Origin: JABAAE01 sp905480545
Lineage (GTDB): Bacteria > Planctomycetota > Planctomycetia > Pirellulales > Pirellulaceae
Reading direction: 5' to 3'
Assembly (NCBI GenBank): GCA_943788025.1
Contig: CALSOR010000002.1
Location: forward strand, 558,001 to 622,000
DNA: 64,000 bases
The stretch's first letter is position 1, and each line of letters starts with the position of its first letter. A program made the position numbers and the translations under genes. The notes under the pieces are model-generated. The model made no database searches and was not told the origin of the DNA. It was given only the letters and a program-made list of their open reading frames with translations. Shown here in pieces: positions 46,625-55,808 of this stretch.

Positions 46625-47497
46625 TTAGGTTCCGCAAAAATTGATCGCTTCCAAGACCTTTGCTGTCGATTTCGATTTATTCAACACATAAAAATGCAGC
46701 CCGCAAACACCGTGCGTTTTGAGTTCATCAACTTGCTGCGTTGCAAATTCGATTCCGACATCCAATTGAGCTTCATCCGAGTTCGCCGCATCCAATTGGC
46801 TTGTTAGACCAGATGGTAATTTGGAATCACACAATTTGGCGATTCGCTGAATCTGCTTCAGGCTAACAACCGGCAAGATTCCGGGAACGATGGGAACGTT
46901 AATTTGCCGATCGGCGCACAAATCCTGAAATCGAAAAAAGTCTTGGTTATCGTAGAACAACTGCGTAATGATAATGTCGGCGCCAGCGTCGACTTTTCGC
47001 TTTAGGTTGTCCAGATCGATATCCATTGAAACGGCTTCGCGATGTTTCTCTGGATACCCCGCAACTGCGATTCCCAGCTGATTAAATTCAGACCGAATCA
47101 GCTCGACCAATTCATTGGCATATGAAAGTCCACCTGCATGCGATTGAAATTCGGTTTCACCCTGCGGCGGATCGCCACGGAGGGCAACGATGTAATCGAC
47201 ATTCCGATCACATGCTTTCTGCAGGTAAATCCGTAGTTGATCAACCGTCGAACCCACAACCGTTAAATGTGAAGCGACTGGAACATCAAAATCATTTTTT
47301 ACTTTTGAAATAATGTCGAGGGTCTTGTCTTGTTCCGATCCACCTGCACCGTAAGTACAAGTCACATAGTCAGGAGAAAATTCCATCAACTTTTTGAGTT
47401 GCGAGTAAAGCTGTGTTTCGCCTTTTTCTGTTTTTGGCGGAAAAAGCTCAAACGATAAGCCGGTACGATCAGAGCGATAGTGATTAGTGAGTGTCAT
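46625..47497 (-). CDS. metF: Methylenetetrahydrofolate reductase
   Basis: 290 residues, the flavoenzyme that reduces 5,10-methylene-THF to 5-methyl-THF for methionine synthesis. Markers are SFELFPPKTEKGE at the N-terminus, VTCTYGAGGSEQDKTL, YIVALRGDPPQGE and AGADIIITQLFYD, then VPIVPGILPV and the terminal GLHFYVLNKS. Length is normal and the catalytic Glu (ELFPPK) is present. It is transcribed alone and converges with the DUF1501 gene; asnB diverges upstream. Confidence 0.96.
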   Translation of the reverse strand: MTLTNHYRSDRTGLSFELFPPKTEKGETQLYSQLKKLMEFSPDYVTCTYGAGGSEQDKTLDIISKVKNDFDVPVASHLTVVGSTVDQLRIYLQKACDRNVDYIVALRGDPPQGETEFQSHAGGLSYANELVELIRSEFNQLGIAVAGYPEKHREAVSMDIDLDNLKRKVDAGADIIITQLFYDNQDFFRFQDLCADRQINVPIVPGILPVVSLKQIQRIAKLCDSKLPSGLTSQLDAANSDEAQLDVGIEFATQQVDELKTHGVCGLHFYVLNKSKSTAKVLEAINFCGT

Positions 47498-47773
47498 AGA
47501 GATTCAAAGAAAAAATTAGAACAACATCGATATTCTAGTTGGCAAACTAGATTTCAATAAGCGGCAAAACAGCGCCAAATGATTGATTTTCGAACAGCTT
47601 GCTAGGTAAACCGTAGCATTCTACCAATTATCAACGATTTCGTTTTTACGAAGCGGACTTTCAGAACCATTCGAATCACCTGGAATAAATCGCGGTTTAG
47701 TTAAAGACGGTGGATTCACTCCGTTTTCACAAGTCCTATTTTCGGCAATCGTTTCTTTCCGAAAACTTTTGGC

Positions 47774-49687
47774 ATGTGTGGAATCCTTGGAATTGTTACT
47801 TCGACAGATCAAACCGTATCGCTTTGTGATTCGGAAATTGCCGTCATGCGCGATCAGATGCGTGCCCGCGGGCCGGATGATGCGACTTTGCTTCGACGAG
47901 ATCATTTTGTTTTCGCGCACCGGCGTTTGGCAATTCGCGATTTGGCCGGTGGCCGACAACCGATCGTTTCGGCGAACCAACGTTTTGTCCTTGTCTACAA
48001 TGGTGAAATCTATAACGACGGCACCTTGCGGCGAGATCTAAAGCGACTGGGGCATCGATTTAACACGCGGTGCGATTCGGAAGTCCTTGCCGCGGCATGG
48101 CAAGAGTGGCAAGACGGTTGCATTGAAAAGCTACGCGGCATGTTCTCGTTTGCTGTCTATGATTCGCGAACCCATCAGCTAACGTTGGTACGTGATCGAT
48201 TTGGCATCAAACCGCTTTTCTATGCGAAGATCGATCGCGATTTCGTGTTTGCAAGTTCGATTCCCGCCATCTTAAAACATCCAAAATTTTCAGCGAAGCC
48301 AAATTTGGCAACGGTAAGCCACTACCTTTCGACGCTGCGAATCACGCTGGATGACATGACACTTTTTGATGGAATTAACACAGTCCGACCGGCCGAAAAG
48401 ATTCAAGTCGCTGATTCCAAAATAGATCGAGCCTATTATTGGCAACCGCCAATCGCTGACGAGCAACCACAAATGACGTTTGACGAAGCGGTTGCTCAAC
48501 TGGAAAAAAACCTCCGTGAATCCGTTTCAATGCGAATGGTTAGCGATGTTCCAATTGGCATGATGTTAAGCGGCGGTGTTGATTCGAACACGTTATCCAG
48601 CTTGATCAAGGACGAAACTCATTCGTCCTTTCATGCGGTTTGCGGAGGTGGAGTTGATGAGACTTTCCCAATAGACAATAGCGATTTTAAATTCGCAGAA
48701 GAATGCGCAACTCATAATCGCCTTGATTTTGAAACCGTCGAACTTGACTCTGATTCCTATCTTGACGGTTGGCAGAATTTGGTGGATCAATATCAAACAC
48801 CGGTGTCTACGCCAACGGACGTCATCATCAACCGAATTGCACAAAACTTGAAACGCACGGTAGGGGTTGCCATTGGCGGTGAAGGGGCTGACGAAGCGTG
48901 TTGTGGATATCAGATTCCGCATTGGGCAGGGAACGACTTCGATCTTTTGAATTCGCTGGATCAAATTGGTTCAAATCAGTCAGCCACGGCATTCACAAGC
49001 TTGCGATCACAATATGGCGATCAGTTTTTTGGCTCTGCAGGCGACCACTATTTGGCCTGCAACGGCCTGATACCTCGTGAAATCCAAAAGACCCTTTTCC
49101 GTGAACAAGCTTGGGAAAACGCGTTTGCCGATCATGCGGTCGAAAACTATTACGATAACCTGTTCGCATCGCTTGGAGAGATGGCCAACGTTGAAAAGAC
49201 CGCTCACGTTTTATTGCGAACCAATCTCGAAAGTCTCCTTTCAAGGCTTGATAGCGCAACGATGTTAGCCAGCCTTGAATCTCGGGTCCCCTACACGGAC
49301 CATGTTTTTGTCGAAGACCTTTTCCGACTACCACGTTCCTACCGAATTGATATTGATCCCAGTGAAGCATCCCCGTGGCGAGCATCGCTGGATCTTGCGG
49401 GTCGAGGGAGCTTACGATCCAAGCGATTGATTCATTCGTTTGCCGAAAAGATCTTGCCGAAGAATTTGGCCAAGCGTCCCAAATCAAGCTTTGCTACGCC
49501 TGTCCCCACTTGGTTGCAGTCGAAATGGAAAAACGAGATTCAAGAAAAGGTACAGCAGAGTGAGTTTTTACAAAGTCTCTTTCGTAGTGAATCCTTGGAG
49601 CAGGTGAACCAATTGCCTGCTCAGCTTTCCATGTGGAATTGGCCAATCGCAAACTTGGCGATGTGGGGCGACAAAGTTTTCAATTAA
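47774..49687 (+). CDS. asnB: Asparagine synthase (glutamine-hydrolysing) family
   Basis: 637 residues. The N-terminal glutaminase has the nucleophile C2 (MCGILGIV), RGPDD and FVLVYNGEIYND; the synthetase domain has the PP-loop MMLSGGVDSNTLSSL near 258 and GGEGADEACCGYQ. It amidates aspartate, or another carboxylate in specialised members, with ATP and glutamine. Slightly longer than housekeeping AsnB and reminiscent of exosortase- or polysaccharide-associated amidotransferases, so the acceptor is uncertain. No other cluster genes are near. Confidence 0.9.
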   Translation: MCGILGIVTSTDQTVSLCDSEIAVMRDQMRARGPDDATLLRRDHFVFAHRRLAIRDLAGGRQPIVSANQRFVLVYNGEIYNDGTLRRDLKRLGHRFNTRCDSEVLAAAWQEWQDGCIEKLRGMFSFAVYDSRTHQLTLVRDRFGIKPLFYAKIDRDFVFASSIPAILKHPKFSAKPNLATVSHYLSTLRITLDDMTLFDGINTVRPAEKIQVADSKIDRAYYWQPPIADEQPQMTFDEAVAQLEKNLRESVSMRMVSDVPIGMMLSGGVDSNTLSSLIKDETHSSFHAVCGGGVDETFPIDNSDFKFAEECATHNRLDFETVELDSDSYLDGWQNLVDQYQTPVSTPTDVIINRIAQNLKRTVGVAIGGEGADEACCGYQIPHWAGNDFDLLNSLDQIGSNQSATAFTSLRSQYGDQFFGSAGDHYLACNGLIPREIQKTLFREQAWENAFADHAVENYYDNLFASLGEMANVEKTAHVLLRTNLESLLSRLDSATMLASLESRVPYTDHVFVEDLFRLPRSYRIDIDPSEASPWRASLDLAGRGSLRSKRLIHSFAEKILPKNLAKRPKSSFATPVPTWLQSKWKNEIQEKVQQSEFLQSLFRSESLEQVNQLPAQLSMWNWPIANLAMWGDKVFN

Positions 49688-49714
49688 GTGATCTGATCAG
49701 CACATTGCCGATTA

Positions 49715-49741
49715 AAAAAGGGCGACCGATCACGATCGCCC
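49715..49741 (-). terminator. Terminator for the secreted cyclophilin gene
   Basis: On the minus strand a GGGCGA / TCGCCC stem is followed by six Ts (AAAAAA at 49714-49719 on the plus strand). Confidence 0.8.
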
Positions 49742-49775
49742 CACTGTGTTGCTCATTGCGTCCATCGAATCACTG

Positions 49776-52118
49776 TTAAGCCGAAGGCGTGGCTTCAACA
49801 ATGCGAATCGTTCGAATGACGGTTCCTTCCGAAATGGAATCTAGCAGTTCAATTCCGCTGGAAATTTCTCCAAAAATCGTATGTTTCTGATTCAAATGCT
49901 GAACGTTCGCATCGTAGTTGAAGAAAAACTGGCTGCCATTTGTTGATGTGCCAACGCCACTATTCGCCATCGCCAACAAGCCGCCACGATCGAAATCCAG
50001 ATCGGGATCAATCTCGTCAGCAAACCGGTACCCTGGCCCCCCAGTTCCATCTCCCGCCGGATCACCACCTTGTGCAATGAATCCGGCCGTTTCAGATCCG
50101 ACTAATGAAAGAACTCGATGAAAGGTTAAACCGTCGTAATACCCGTCTTGGGCTAAATTGACAAAGTTGTTCACCGTATCGGGTGCAGCATCGTCAAACA
50201 GAAGAACCTCAATTTCACCGGCATCGGTACCAAAGGTCGCCGTGTAAGTATTTGCAGTGTCGATACTCATTTCCGGAGCCAAGGGATACAAATCATTGCG
50301 GAAGGCCGGAAAGACATTAGAAAGCTGGCCGTTACCTGAAAACGCATCAAAATCCTCTGGAACAGGGGCATTCAAGAGTGCATCGACTGAATAAACTTCT
50401 GTTGATTCGGCACCCTCTGTATCGGTCGCCGTTACCGTGATCTCGGCTGTACCAGATTGCAGTGGTTTCCAAGTGACACGCCCGTTTGCGTTAATCGACG
50501 GCTGTGGATCCCCGGTACCAAACGCTGTTCCGGTTCCAGAAACCGTGAAAGTGATATCAGATCCTTCAGCGTCGGTCGCTATAACATCGAATGCATGAAG
50601 CGTGTTGACCGTCACCGATGAATCAGCGATCGATTCAATCGTTGGAGCATCATTGGTTTCCGTTATTGCCAAGTTCACTCGCGAGGTCATGCTGAACGCT
50701 GAGTTGTAATCTACGGAAAATCTAATCGTTCGATTTGTCAAATCTGGGGTGTTGGACAGATTATCGTAAGTCACAGTCCGCAACACAGATCGGTAGTTTT
50801 CCATGGAACTTCGACCGAACAATCGTAGCCGTCCTGTGGTCGCATCGTAACTGGATTGAATCCCTGTTTCGCCCGTATCCACGGCTAAAAACTCTTGATT
50901 CGTATCGAGCAGATTGTTGATTCCCACAACCGCACCGGTCAGCTCCGAAGTGGCCGAGTTATTAACCGTAAGAAGCTCGGTGGTGAGTGCCGTTGGCCCA
51001 TCATCTTCGACAAAAGTTGCGTCTGAATTCAAACCGTTTTCGCCACCGTTCAAATCAACCAATAACGAATCAGATCCAGGTGCAACGCTGTAAATCCGAA
51101 CGTTGTCGATAAGGGGTCCCGAACCGTCACCAGCCCCCGATTCATTGGTCCCTGATTCGCGAAAAACCAGTTTTGTCTGATCGGAATCGACCGTCATTAC
51201 AAATCCAAACGACTGCCAGTTATCTTGTCCGACAAAAACGCCCGCAAATTGGTTGTTGAATCGGATTCTGACTTCATCATCGACGGCGTCCACCTCCGCC
51301 CCGCCCGATCGCAAATCGAAAGCCACGTAATACTGACGTCCAGCAACGGTATCAACCGTTTGATGAACTCGATCCAGTCGTTCGGCTGAACTGTCAAGAT
51401 TTAGGTACCGATCACCGTCCGCGCTGATTGCTGGGTCGTTGACCACATCAAGAAACCGCTCACCTGGTGTGCCCACCGAGTTCCAACCGGGAACGTCGGC
51501 TGCTGCCAGAAGTCCTGTCGCCTCACTGTTCACCAGTTCAAAACTGGCGTTTCTGACTTCGGCATCCTCAATATGAACCAATCGAACATCATCAATGAAG
51601 CTTCCGGAAGAATCGTTGCCTTCCTGAATTTCACAGATCACCAAGCGTGATGTCGGGTCAGCTCCACCATTGACTTCCAAAACAATCGTTTGCCAAAACT
51701 GCTCGGGACGAAAGACTCCAAGGCTTGTGCCTTCCCACAGAACCTCAATATCGTTCGTAGAAGCATCCGCACCGCTTTGAACCGTATTACCGCGAAAATC
51801 AATAGAAAGCAGGTAACGCTCGTTCTCCTGTGTCGCGACATCTTGAGCAACGATATCAAAATCATTGGTCGCATCCAGTTTCAAAACGTAACCGCGAGTA
51901 ACGTCTCCTTTGAATTCTTGCACTCGGAGTGAATCGTTGGTGACCGTGTCAGCAACTTCCCAGTTTGGAAAGTCAGCCTGATTCACGAAGCCGTTAACCT
52001 CATTTGAGAAGTCCTCGAATTCGCCATTTTCAATCAAGTTGGCTCCCGCGACTAAATCGCCCGCCAATAGCTCTCGAGATTCCAGGTGTTCAAATTTAAA
52101 AGATTTGGTTTGTTTCAT
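49776..52118 (-). CDS. Secreted multidomain cyclophilin (peptidylprolyl isomerase)
   Basis: About 780 residues. The N-terminus has FEHLESRELLAGD, close to the planctomycete LEPRxLLA-type motif, and no classical signal peptide. Two DUF642-like carbohydrate-binding-type domains follow (about 30-180 and 190-345; NLIENGEFEDF, RNASFELVNSE), then a cadherin-like stretch (DAPTIESIADSSVTV). The last 150 residues are a cyclophilin: GFIAQGGDPAGDGTGGPGY, FEDE-like FADEID, GLLAMANSGVGTSTNGSQFF and HTIFGEISSG. Likely a surface or extracellular folding enzyme. ATG at 52118 or 52127. Confidence 0.88.
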   Translation of the reverse strand: MKQTKSFKFEHLESRELLAGDLVAGANLIENGEFEDFSNEVNGFVNQADFPNWEVADTVTNDSLRVQEFKGDVTRGYVLKLDATNDFDIVAQDVATQENERYLLSIDFRGNTVQSGADASTNDIEVLWEGTSLGVFRPEQFWQTIVLEVNGGADPTSRLVICEIQEGNDSSGSFIDDVRLVHIEDAEVRNASFELVNSEATGLLAAADVPGWNSVGTPGERFLDVVNDPAISADGDRYLNLDSSAERLDRVHQTVDTVAGRQYYVAFDLRSGGAEVDAVDDEVRIRFNNQFAGVFVGQDNWQSFGFVMTVDSDQTKLVFRESGTNESGAGDGSGPLIDNVRIYSVAPGSDSLLVDLNGGENGLNSDATFVEDDGPTALTTELLTVNNSATSELTGAVVGINNLLDTNQEFLAVDTGETGIQSSYDATTGRLRLFGRSSMENYRSVLRTVTYDNLSNTPDLTNRTIRFSVDYNSAFSMTSRVNLAITETNDAPTIESIADSSVTVNTLHAFDVIATDAEGSDITFTVSGTGTAFGTGDPQPSINANGRVTWKPLQSGTAEITVTATDTEGAESTEVYSVDALLNAPVPEDFDAFSGNGQLSNVFPAFRNDLYPLAPEMSIDTANTYTATFGTDAGEIEVLLFDDAAPDTVNNFVNLAQDGYYDGLTFHRVLSLVGSETAGFIAQGGDPAGDGTGGPGYRFADEIDPDLDFDRGGLLAMANSGVGTSTNGSQFFFNYDANVQHLNQKHTIFGEISSGIELLDSISEGTVIRTIRIVEATPSA

Positions 52119-52705
52119 TTGTCTCACATTTGAATTTGAAAATCGGACGGCAGCTCAGCTGGATGAAAACCTCACCTACCGTCGAGTGCAACTGCCGTTC
52201 CTAATTGCCGACGTAGAATAAAAGTTTTGCAGATCTAAACGGAATCAGGATCAACTCAACCCGATGTCATTGGGTTGCGATTTTCGACCGGATTGCATTG
52301 AATGGCAATTCGCCGAATCGCATTTCAATCGAACCATCGAAAGAATCAGCTGCTTTTTCTAGAGATCTAACCTGTTGATTTTGCCCTCGTCAGCCCCACT
52401 GATGTCTACTTTTAGCAACAAGCCTGTTTAAAATCGGAAACACAACGAGTTATTTTGACGATTCAACTGCCTTGTGGTTCCACTTCAATTCTTTTTTTCA
52501 ATCAGATCCGAAGTCGAATTTGCGCAAAACCACCGATCGTAAATCGAAGAGGTTTCGGACTACTGACAACATGAACCCCATAGTAGCGTGGAATCGACGG
52601 GGACAAGTTAGGATCTTGGCGATACAATGAAAAAATCTTTTTTTGGGTGTCGATATAACGAAGACGAAACGGGTTCAAACCGCGTCTTTTATCCAGGTTA
52701 TCAAT
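52119..52705. other. Intergenic region without recognised gene
   Basis: About 580 bp between the cyclophilin gene and the Rrf2 gene. A short stem CAACCC / GGGTTG occurs at 52256-52276; no gene or clear operator is seen. Confidence 0.45.
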
Positions 52706-53131
52706 TTGAACATTTCTGCGAAAACTGAATATGCTTGCATCGCCGTATTGGAATTGGCGAGAAGTGTCGGCAACTCGGAGCCACTCCGAATCCGCGATAT
52801 CGCTGACAAACACGGTATTCCATCTCGGTTCTTGGTACAGATTCTACTGCAACTCAAGGGGGCTGGAATTGTGACCAGCACACGTGGGGCAGCCGGTGGA
52901 TATCGTCTTGCATCTCAACCCAACGAGATCAGTCTGTTCAAAGTGATGAGTGTGATCGATGGATGCCAAGCAAATGAAAGCAGCCTCAAGGAAAATACCG
53001 CCGGCTCGCGAGTCCTAAATCAAGTTTGGAAATCGATCACGGAAAAGAATGACGAACTGCTTAGCTCGATCGATTTCGCTGAATTGGTAAAGAGAGCAAG
53101 TAGCCAACCGGAAAATATGTACTACATCTAA
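52706..53131 (+). CDS. Rrf2-family transcriptional regulator
   Basis: About 141 residues from TTG 52706 (AGGT seven bases upstream); a longer frame from TTG 52643 is less protein-like. NISAKTEYACIAVLELA and the winged helix (RIRDIADKHGIPSRFLVQIL, TSTRGAAGGYRLA) are typical of Rrf2 regulators. The three-cysteine Fe-S cluster motif of IscR/NsrR is absent: only one cysteine remains in that region (DGCQANES). It therefore probably does not sense Fe-S status or NO. Target genes are unknown. Confidence 0.88.
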   Translation: MNISAKTEYACIAVLELARSVGNSEPLRIRDIADKHGIPSRFLVQILLQLKGAGIVTSTRGAAGGYRLASQPNEISLFKVMSVIDGCQANESSLKENTAGSRVLNQVWKSITEKNDELLSSIDFAELVKRASSQPENMYYI

Positions 53132-53194
53132 TTCGAATTATGGTGGCGATTCGATTCGCCTCTTAACAACGCCCCATCAAAATCACTGTCAAAA

Positions 53195-53458
53195 ATGAAA
53201 ACGATACGCAAGTCATCCGGAATGACATTTTTCGTTTTGAAGACAGGTTTGACCTGCTGTTTCTTACTACTGCTCAACGCCGTACTTGTTCAAATGTGCT
53301 GCGTTGTCCTGCGCGATTTTGCCCCGGACATATTCTCGGATCCACGGGTGATTCAGGCCGCTCTATTCTTTGGCCCCATCATGTTGATCTTCATCGAATT
53401 CTGGATTTACGACCGACGCGTTGATTCACGATCGAGAACCGCGGGAACCAAAAACTAA
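53195..53458 (+). CDS. Small two-helix membrane protein, unknown
   Basis: 87 residues with two predicted transmembrane helices (about 10-35, TFFVLKTGLTCCFLLLLNAV, and about 50-68, ALFFGPIMLIFIEFWIY) and a charged C-terminus. I recognise no family. It follows the Rrf2 gene by about 60 bp on the same strand and may be co-transcribed with it. Confidence 0.55.
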   Translation: MKTIRKSSGMTFFVLKTGLTCCFLLLLNAVLVQMCCVVLRDFAPDIFSDPRVIQAALFFGPIMLIFIEFWIYDRRVDSRSRTAGTKN

Positions 53459-53466
53459 CTCGATCC

Positions 53467-54267
53467 TCATTTAAACGAGTGCTCTTTTGCCGGAAATGTA
53501 CCATCGCGAACTTCATCGATATACTCACTTGCGGCATCATGAATCACTGTTTTTAGGTTTGCAAATTGCTTCACAAATCGCGGAACATAATCGCTTGGCA
53601 TTCCTAACAGATCGTTTACGACAAGAACCTGACCATCACAATGTGGGCCAGCACCAATCCCAATCGTTGGAATCGTAAGTGCCTCGGATACCTTCTTTGC
53701 CAAATCGTTCGGAATACACTCGAGAACAATGCCGTAAGCACCGGCGGATTCTGCTGATTGAGCATCCTCCAACAAGACCTCTTCATTCCGTTGAACTTTA
53801 TATCCACCCATCGTGTGGACACTCTGTGGTCGTAAACCCACGTGAGCCATCACCGGAATTCCCGCGGAAACCAATGCCTGGATCACGTCCGCCTGCTCGG
53901 CGCCTCCCTCCAGTTTGACCGATTGACAGCCGGTCTCCTTCAAAACGCGTCCCGCCATTTCGATTGTTTTGTGCACGCCAAGATGATTCGTGGGAAAGGG
54001 CAGATCGACGATGGTCAATGCACGCTTAACGGCTCGGCCGACCATTTCAGCATGGTAAATCATCTCATCAAGAGTCACCGGCAGCGTGGTATCGTGCCCT
54101 TGGACAACCATCGCCATACTATCGCCAACCAAAATCGAATCCACTCCGGCGTCGTCAAGCATCGACGCCATGGTGTAGTCGTAGGCAGTCAACATTGTGA
54201 TCTTCTTTTTGTCCGTTTTCATTTTCATGAATTTCGGAACAGTCATCCGGTTCGATTGGTTCGCCAT
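53467..54267 (-). CDS. panB: 3-methyl-2-oxobutanoate hydroxymethyltransferase
   Basis: About 266 residues from ATG 54267 (ATG 54312 gives 281). PanB makes ketopantoate from 2-oxoisovalerate and methylene-THF, the first committed step to pantothenate and CoA. Seen: MLTAYDYTMASMLDDAGVD, ILVGDSMAMVVQGHDTTLPV, KLEGG, GIPVMAHVGLRPQ and IGIGAGPHCDGQVLV with the catalytic Glu/Asp residues. Neither panC nor panD is adjacent; folP lies upstream on the same strand, 127 bp or more away. It uses the same folate pool as MetF. Confidence 0.96.
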   Translation of the reverse strand: MANQSNRMTVPKFMKMKTDKKKITMLTAYDYTMASMLDDAGVDSILVGDSMAMVVQGHDTTLPVTLDEMIYHAEMVGRAVKRALTIVDLPFPTNHLGVHKTIEMAGRVLKETGCQSVKLEGGAEQADVIQALVSAGIPVMAHVGLRPQSVHTMGGYKVQRNEEVLLEDAQSAESAGAYGIVLECIPNDLAKKVSEALTIPTIGIGAGPHCDGQVLVVNDLLGMPSDYVPRFVKQFANLKTVIHDAASEYIDEVRDGTFPAKEHSFK

Positions 54268-54439
54268 GAATTTCGTGAGTCGTAACAAATTAATATTTGG
54301 TGGAAGTTTCAATCCTTGATTTTATCGGATGCGTGTCGCTTCGACAGGCAGGAGTGCTGATCAAACCCCTGTAACAGTCCCGGGATTCTACGAGGCAATA
54401 TCATCATGCTCCGTTAATTCCCTTTCTTTTGACAAATTC

Positions 54440-55339
54440 TTATTCCGCTAATGTGCTCGTTCTACCGTCGATTCCGCCAACCGCATCGAACAGCCGGATC
54501 GCATCACAAACAACTTTCACATCATGCACGCGGATCACTTGCACCCCTTTCCTTGTCAGCTCGATGGCAACGCCGGCACTTGCTGCAGCGCGATCTGCTG
54601 ACTTATCACCCAAGACTCTCGCGATAAATCCCTTTCGTGAGTGGCCAACCAAAATGGGGCAATCAAGGTCATGAAACCGCTCCATACCTGCAATCAAATC
54701 GAGATTATGCTGGTGTGTTTTCCCAAACCCAATCCCTGGATCAAGACAAATCCGATCTCGGTCAATGCCGATATCCAACAATGCTTGGCGGCGTTGTTTC
54801 AAGTAAACAAAAATATCTTCGACGATATTGTCGTAGGCGGGATCATCCTGCATCGTTTGCGGTGTGCCCTGCATATGCATCGCGCAGACACCAGCTTTGG
54901 TGTCGGCCGCAATCGCAGGCATGTTTCCGTCACCCTCCAGCCCGGTTACGTCATTGATGATTTCCGCACCGGCGGCGATACATTCGCTTGCCACTTTGGA
55001 TTTGGTTGTATCGATGGAAATTGGCGTCGACGTTTGTTCGTGGATTCCCTGAACAACTTTCACGGTTCGCTTCAATTCCTCGGTTTCGGAAATTGCGGCA
55101 GAATAAGGACGCGTACTTTCCCCGCCGATATCAATAATCCCCGCGCCGTCCGTAATCAGCTGCAAAGCGTGATCAACCGCGGCGTTTACATCGGTGAATT
55201 TGCCTCCATCGGAAAAGCTGTCGGGCGTGACGTTGACGATGCCCATCAGCACCGGCAACCGACCAAAATCAATTTGTCCCGTACGAAGTTGCCAACGGTC
55301 CGATGTTTTTGAGTACTGGTTTTGGATAGGTCGATCCAT
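54440..55339 (-). CDS. folP: Dihydropteroate synthase
   Basis: 299 residues. DHPS joins 6-hydroxymethyl-dihydropterin pyrophosphate and p-aminobenzoate in folate synthesis. Markers are LMGIVNVTPDSFSDGGKF, DIGGESTRPY, ISIDTTKSKVA, EIINDVTGLEG, MHMQGTPQTMQ, DPGIGFGKT and HSRKGFI. Length and motifs are complete. It is on the same strand as panB; the two may be loosely grouped as cofactor genes. Confidence 0.97.
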   Translation of the reverse strand: MDRPIQNQYSKTSDRWQLRTGQIDFGRLPVLMGIVNVTPDSFSDGGKFTDVNAAVDHALQLITDGAGIIDIGGESTRPYSAAISETEELKRTVKVVQGIHEQTSTPISIDTTKSKVASECIAAGAEIINDVTGLEGDGNMPAIAADTKAGVCAMHMQGTPQTMQDDPAYDNIVEDIFVYLKQRRQALLDIGIDRDRICLDPGIGFGKTHQHNLDLIAGMERFHDLDCPILVGHSRKGFIARVLGDKSADRAAASAGVAIELTRKGVQVIRVHDVKVVCDAIRLFDAVGGIDGRTSTLAE

Positions 55340-55508
55340 GATATTTTGGCCTCAACACTCGAGAATATTTTGAATAGGAGTGAATAGCGATGCAGAAAGA
55401 AAAGACGCACATTACCTTGACATTAAATCACATGCCCATCGTTAACACTGTTGTGATGAGCATTGAATTCGTGCCCCACTTTTAGTGCCGTGAGTGAATT
55501 CAACGGCT

Positions 55509-55805
55509 TCAACCGGCTGGTGGACGTGCAAAGTGATTAAGAAGAATCATTGCAGCAAGCATCATCCAACCAATCCACGGCGTAACTGAAACCCACGTTT
55601 CCGTCCGTTTCACTTTTGGCGGAGCCAACCCGATAAACAGGTCAAACGGTTTCCAAAGCAGAATCAACGAACACGGGATGATGATCACCAACGCGTAGCC
55701 AATCACTTGCCAAAGTGGGATCCCCTTCATTTGAATCATGATGTAAACCGAATACACGGCGATTGGTACACATAAATATGGAAGCATCTTCTTCAACATG
55801 TTCAC
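55509..55805 (-). CDS. Small membrane protein, unknown
   Basis: 98 residues with three hydrophobic segments (LPYLCVPIAVYSVYIMI, VIGYALVIIIPCSLILLW, WIGWMMLAAMILLNHF). It starts three bases after the mnmE stop and is on the same strand, so it is probably co-transcribed with it. No recognised family. Confidence 0.6.
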   Translation of the reverse strand: MNMLKKMLPYLCVPIAVYSVYIMIQMKGIPLWQVIGYALVIIIPCSLILLWKPFDLFIGLAPPKVKRTETWVSVTPWIGWMMLAAMILLNHFARPPAG

Positions 55806-55808
55806 CGT

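Noticed and set aside
46305..46637. 110-codon minus-strand frame containing a repeated LPIPREQG
   Set aside because: The repeat is simply the antisense reading of the 24-bp duplication, and the frame overlaps the DUF1501 coding region.
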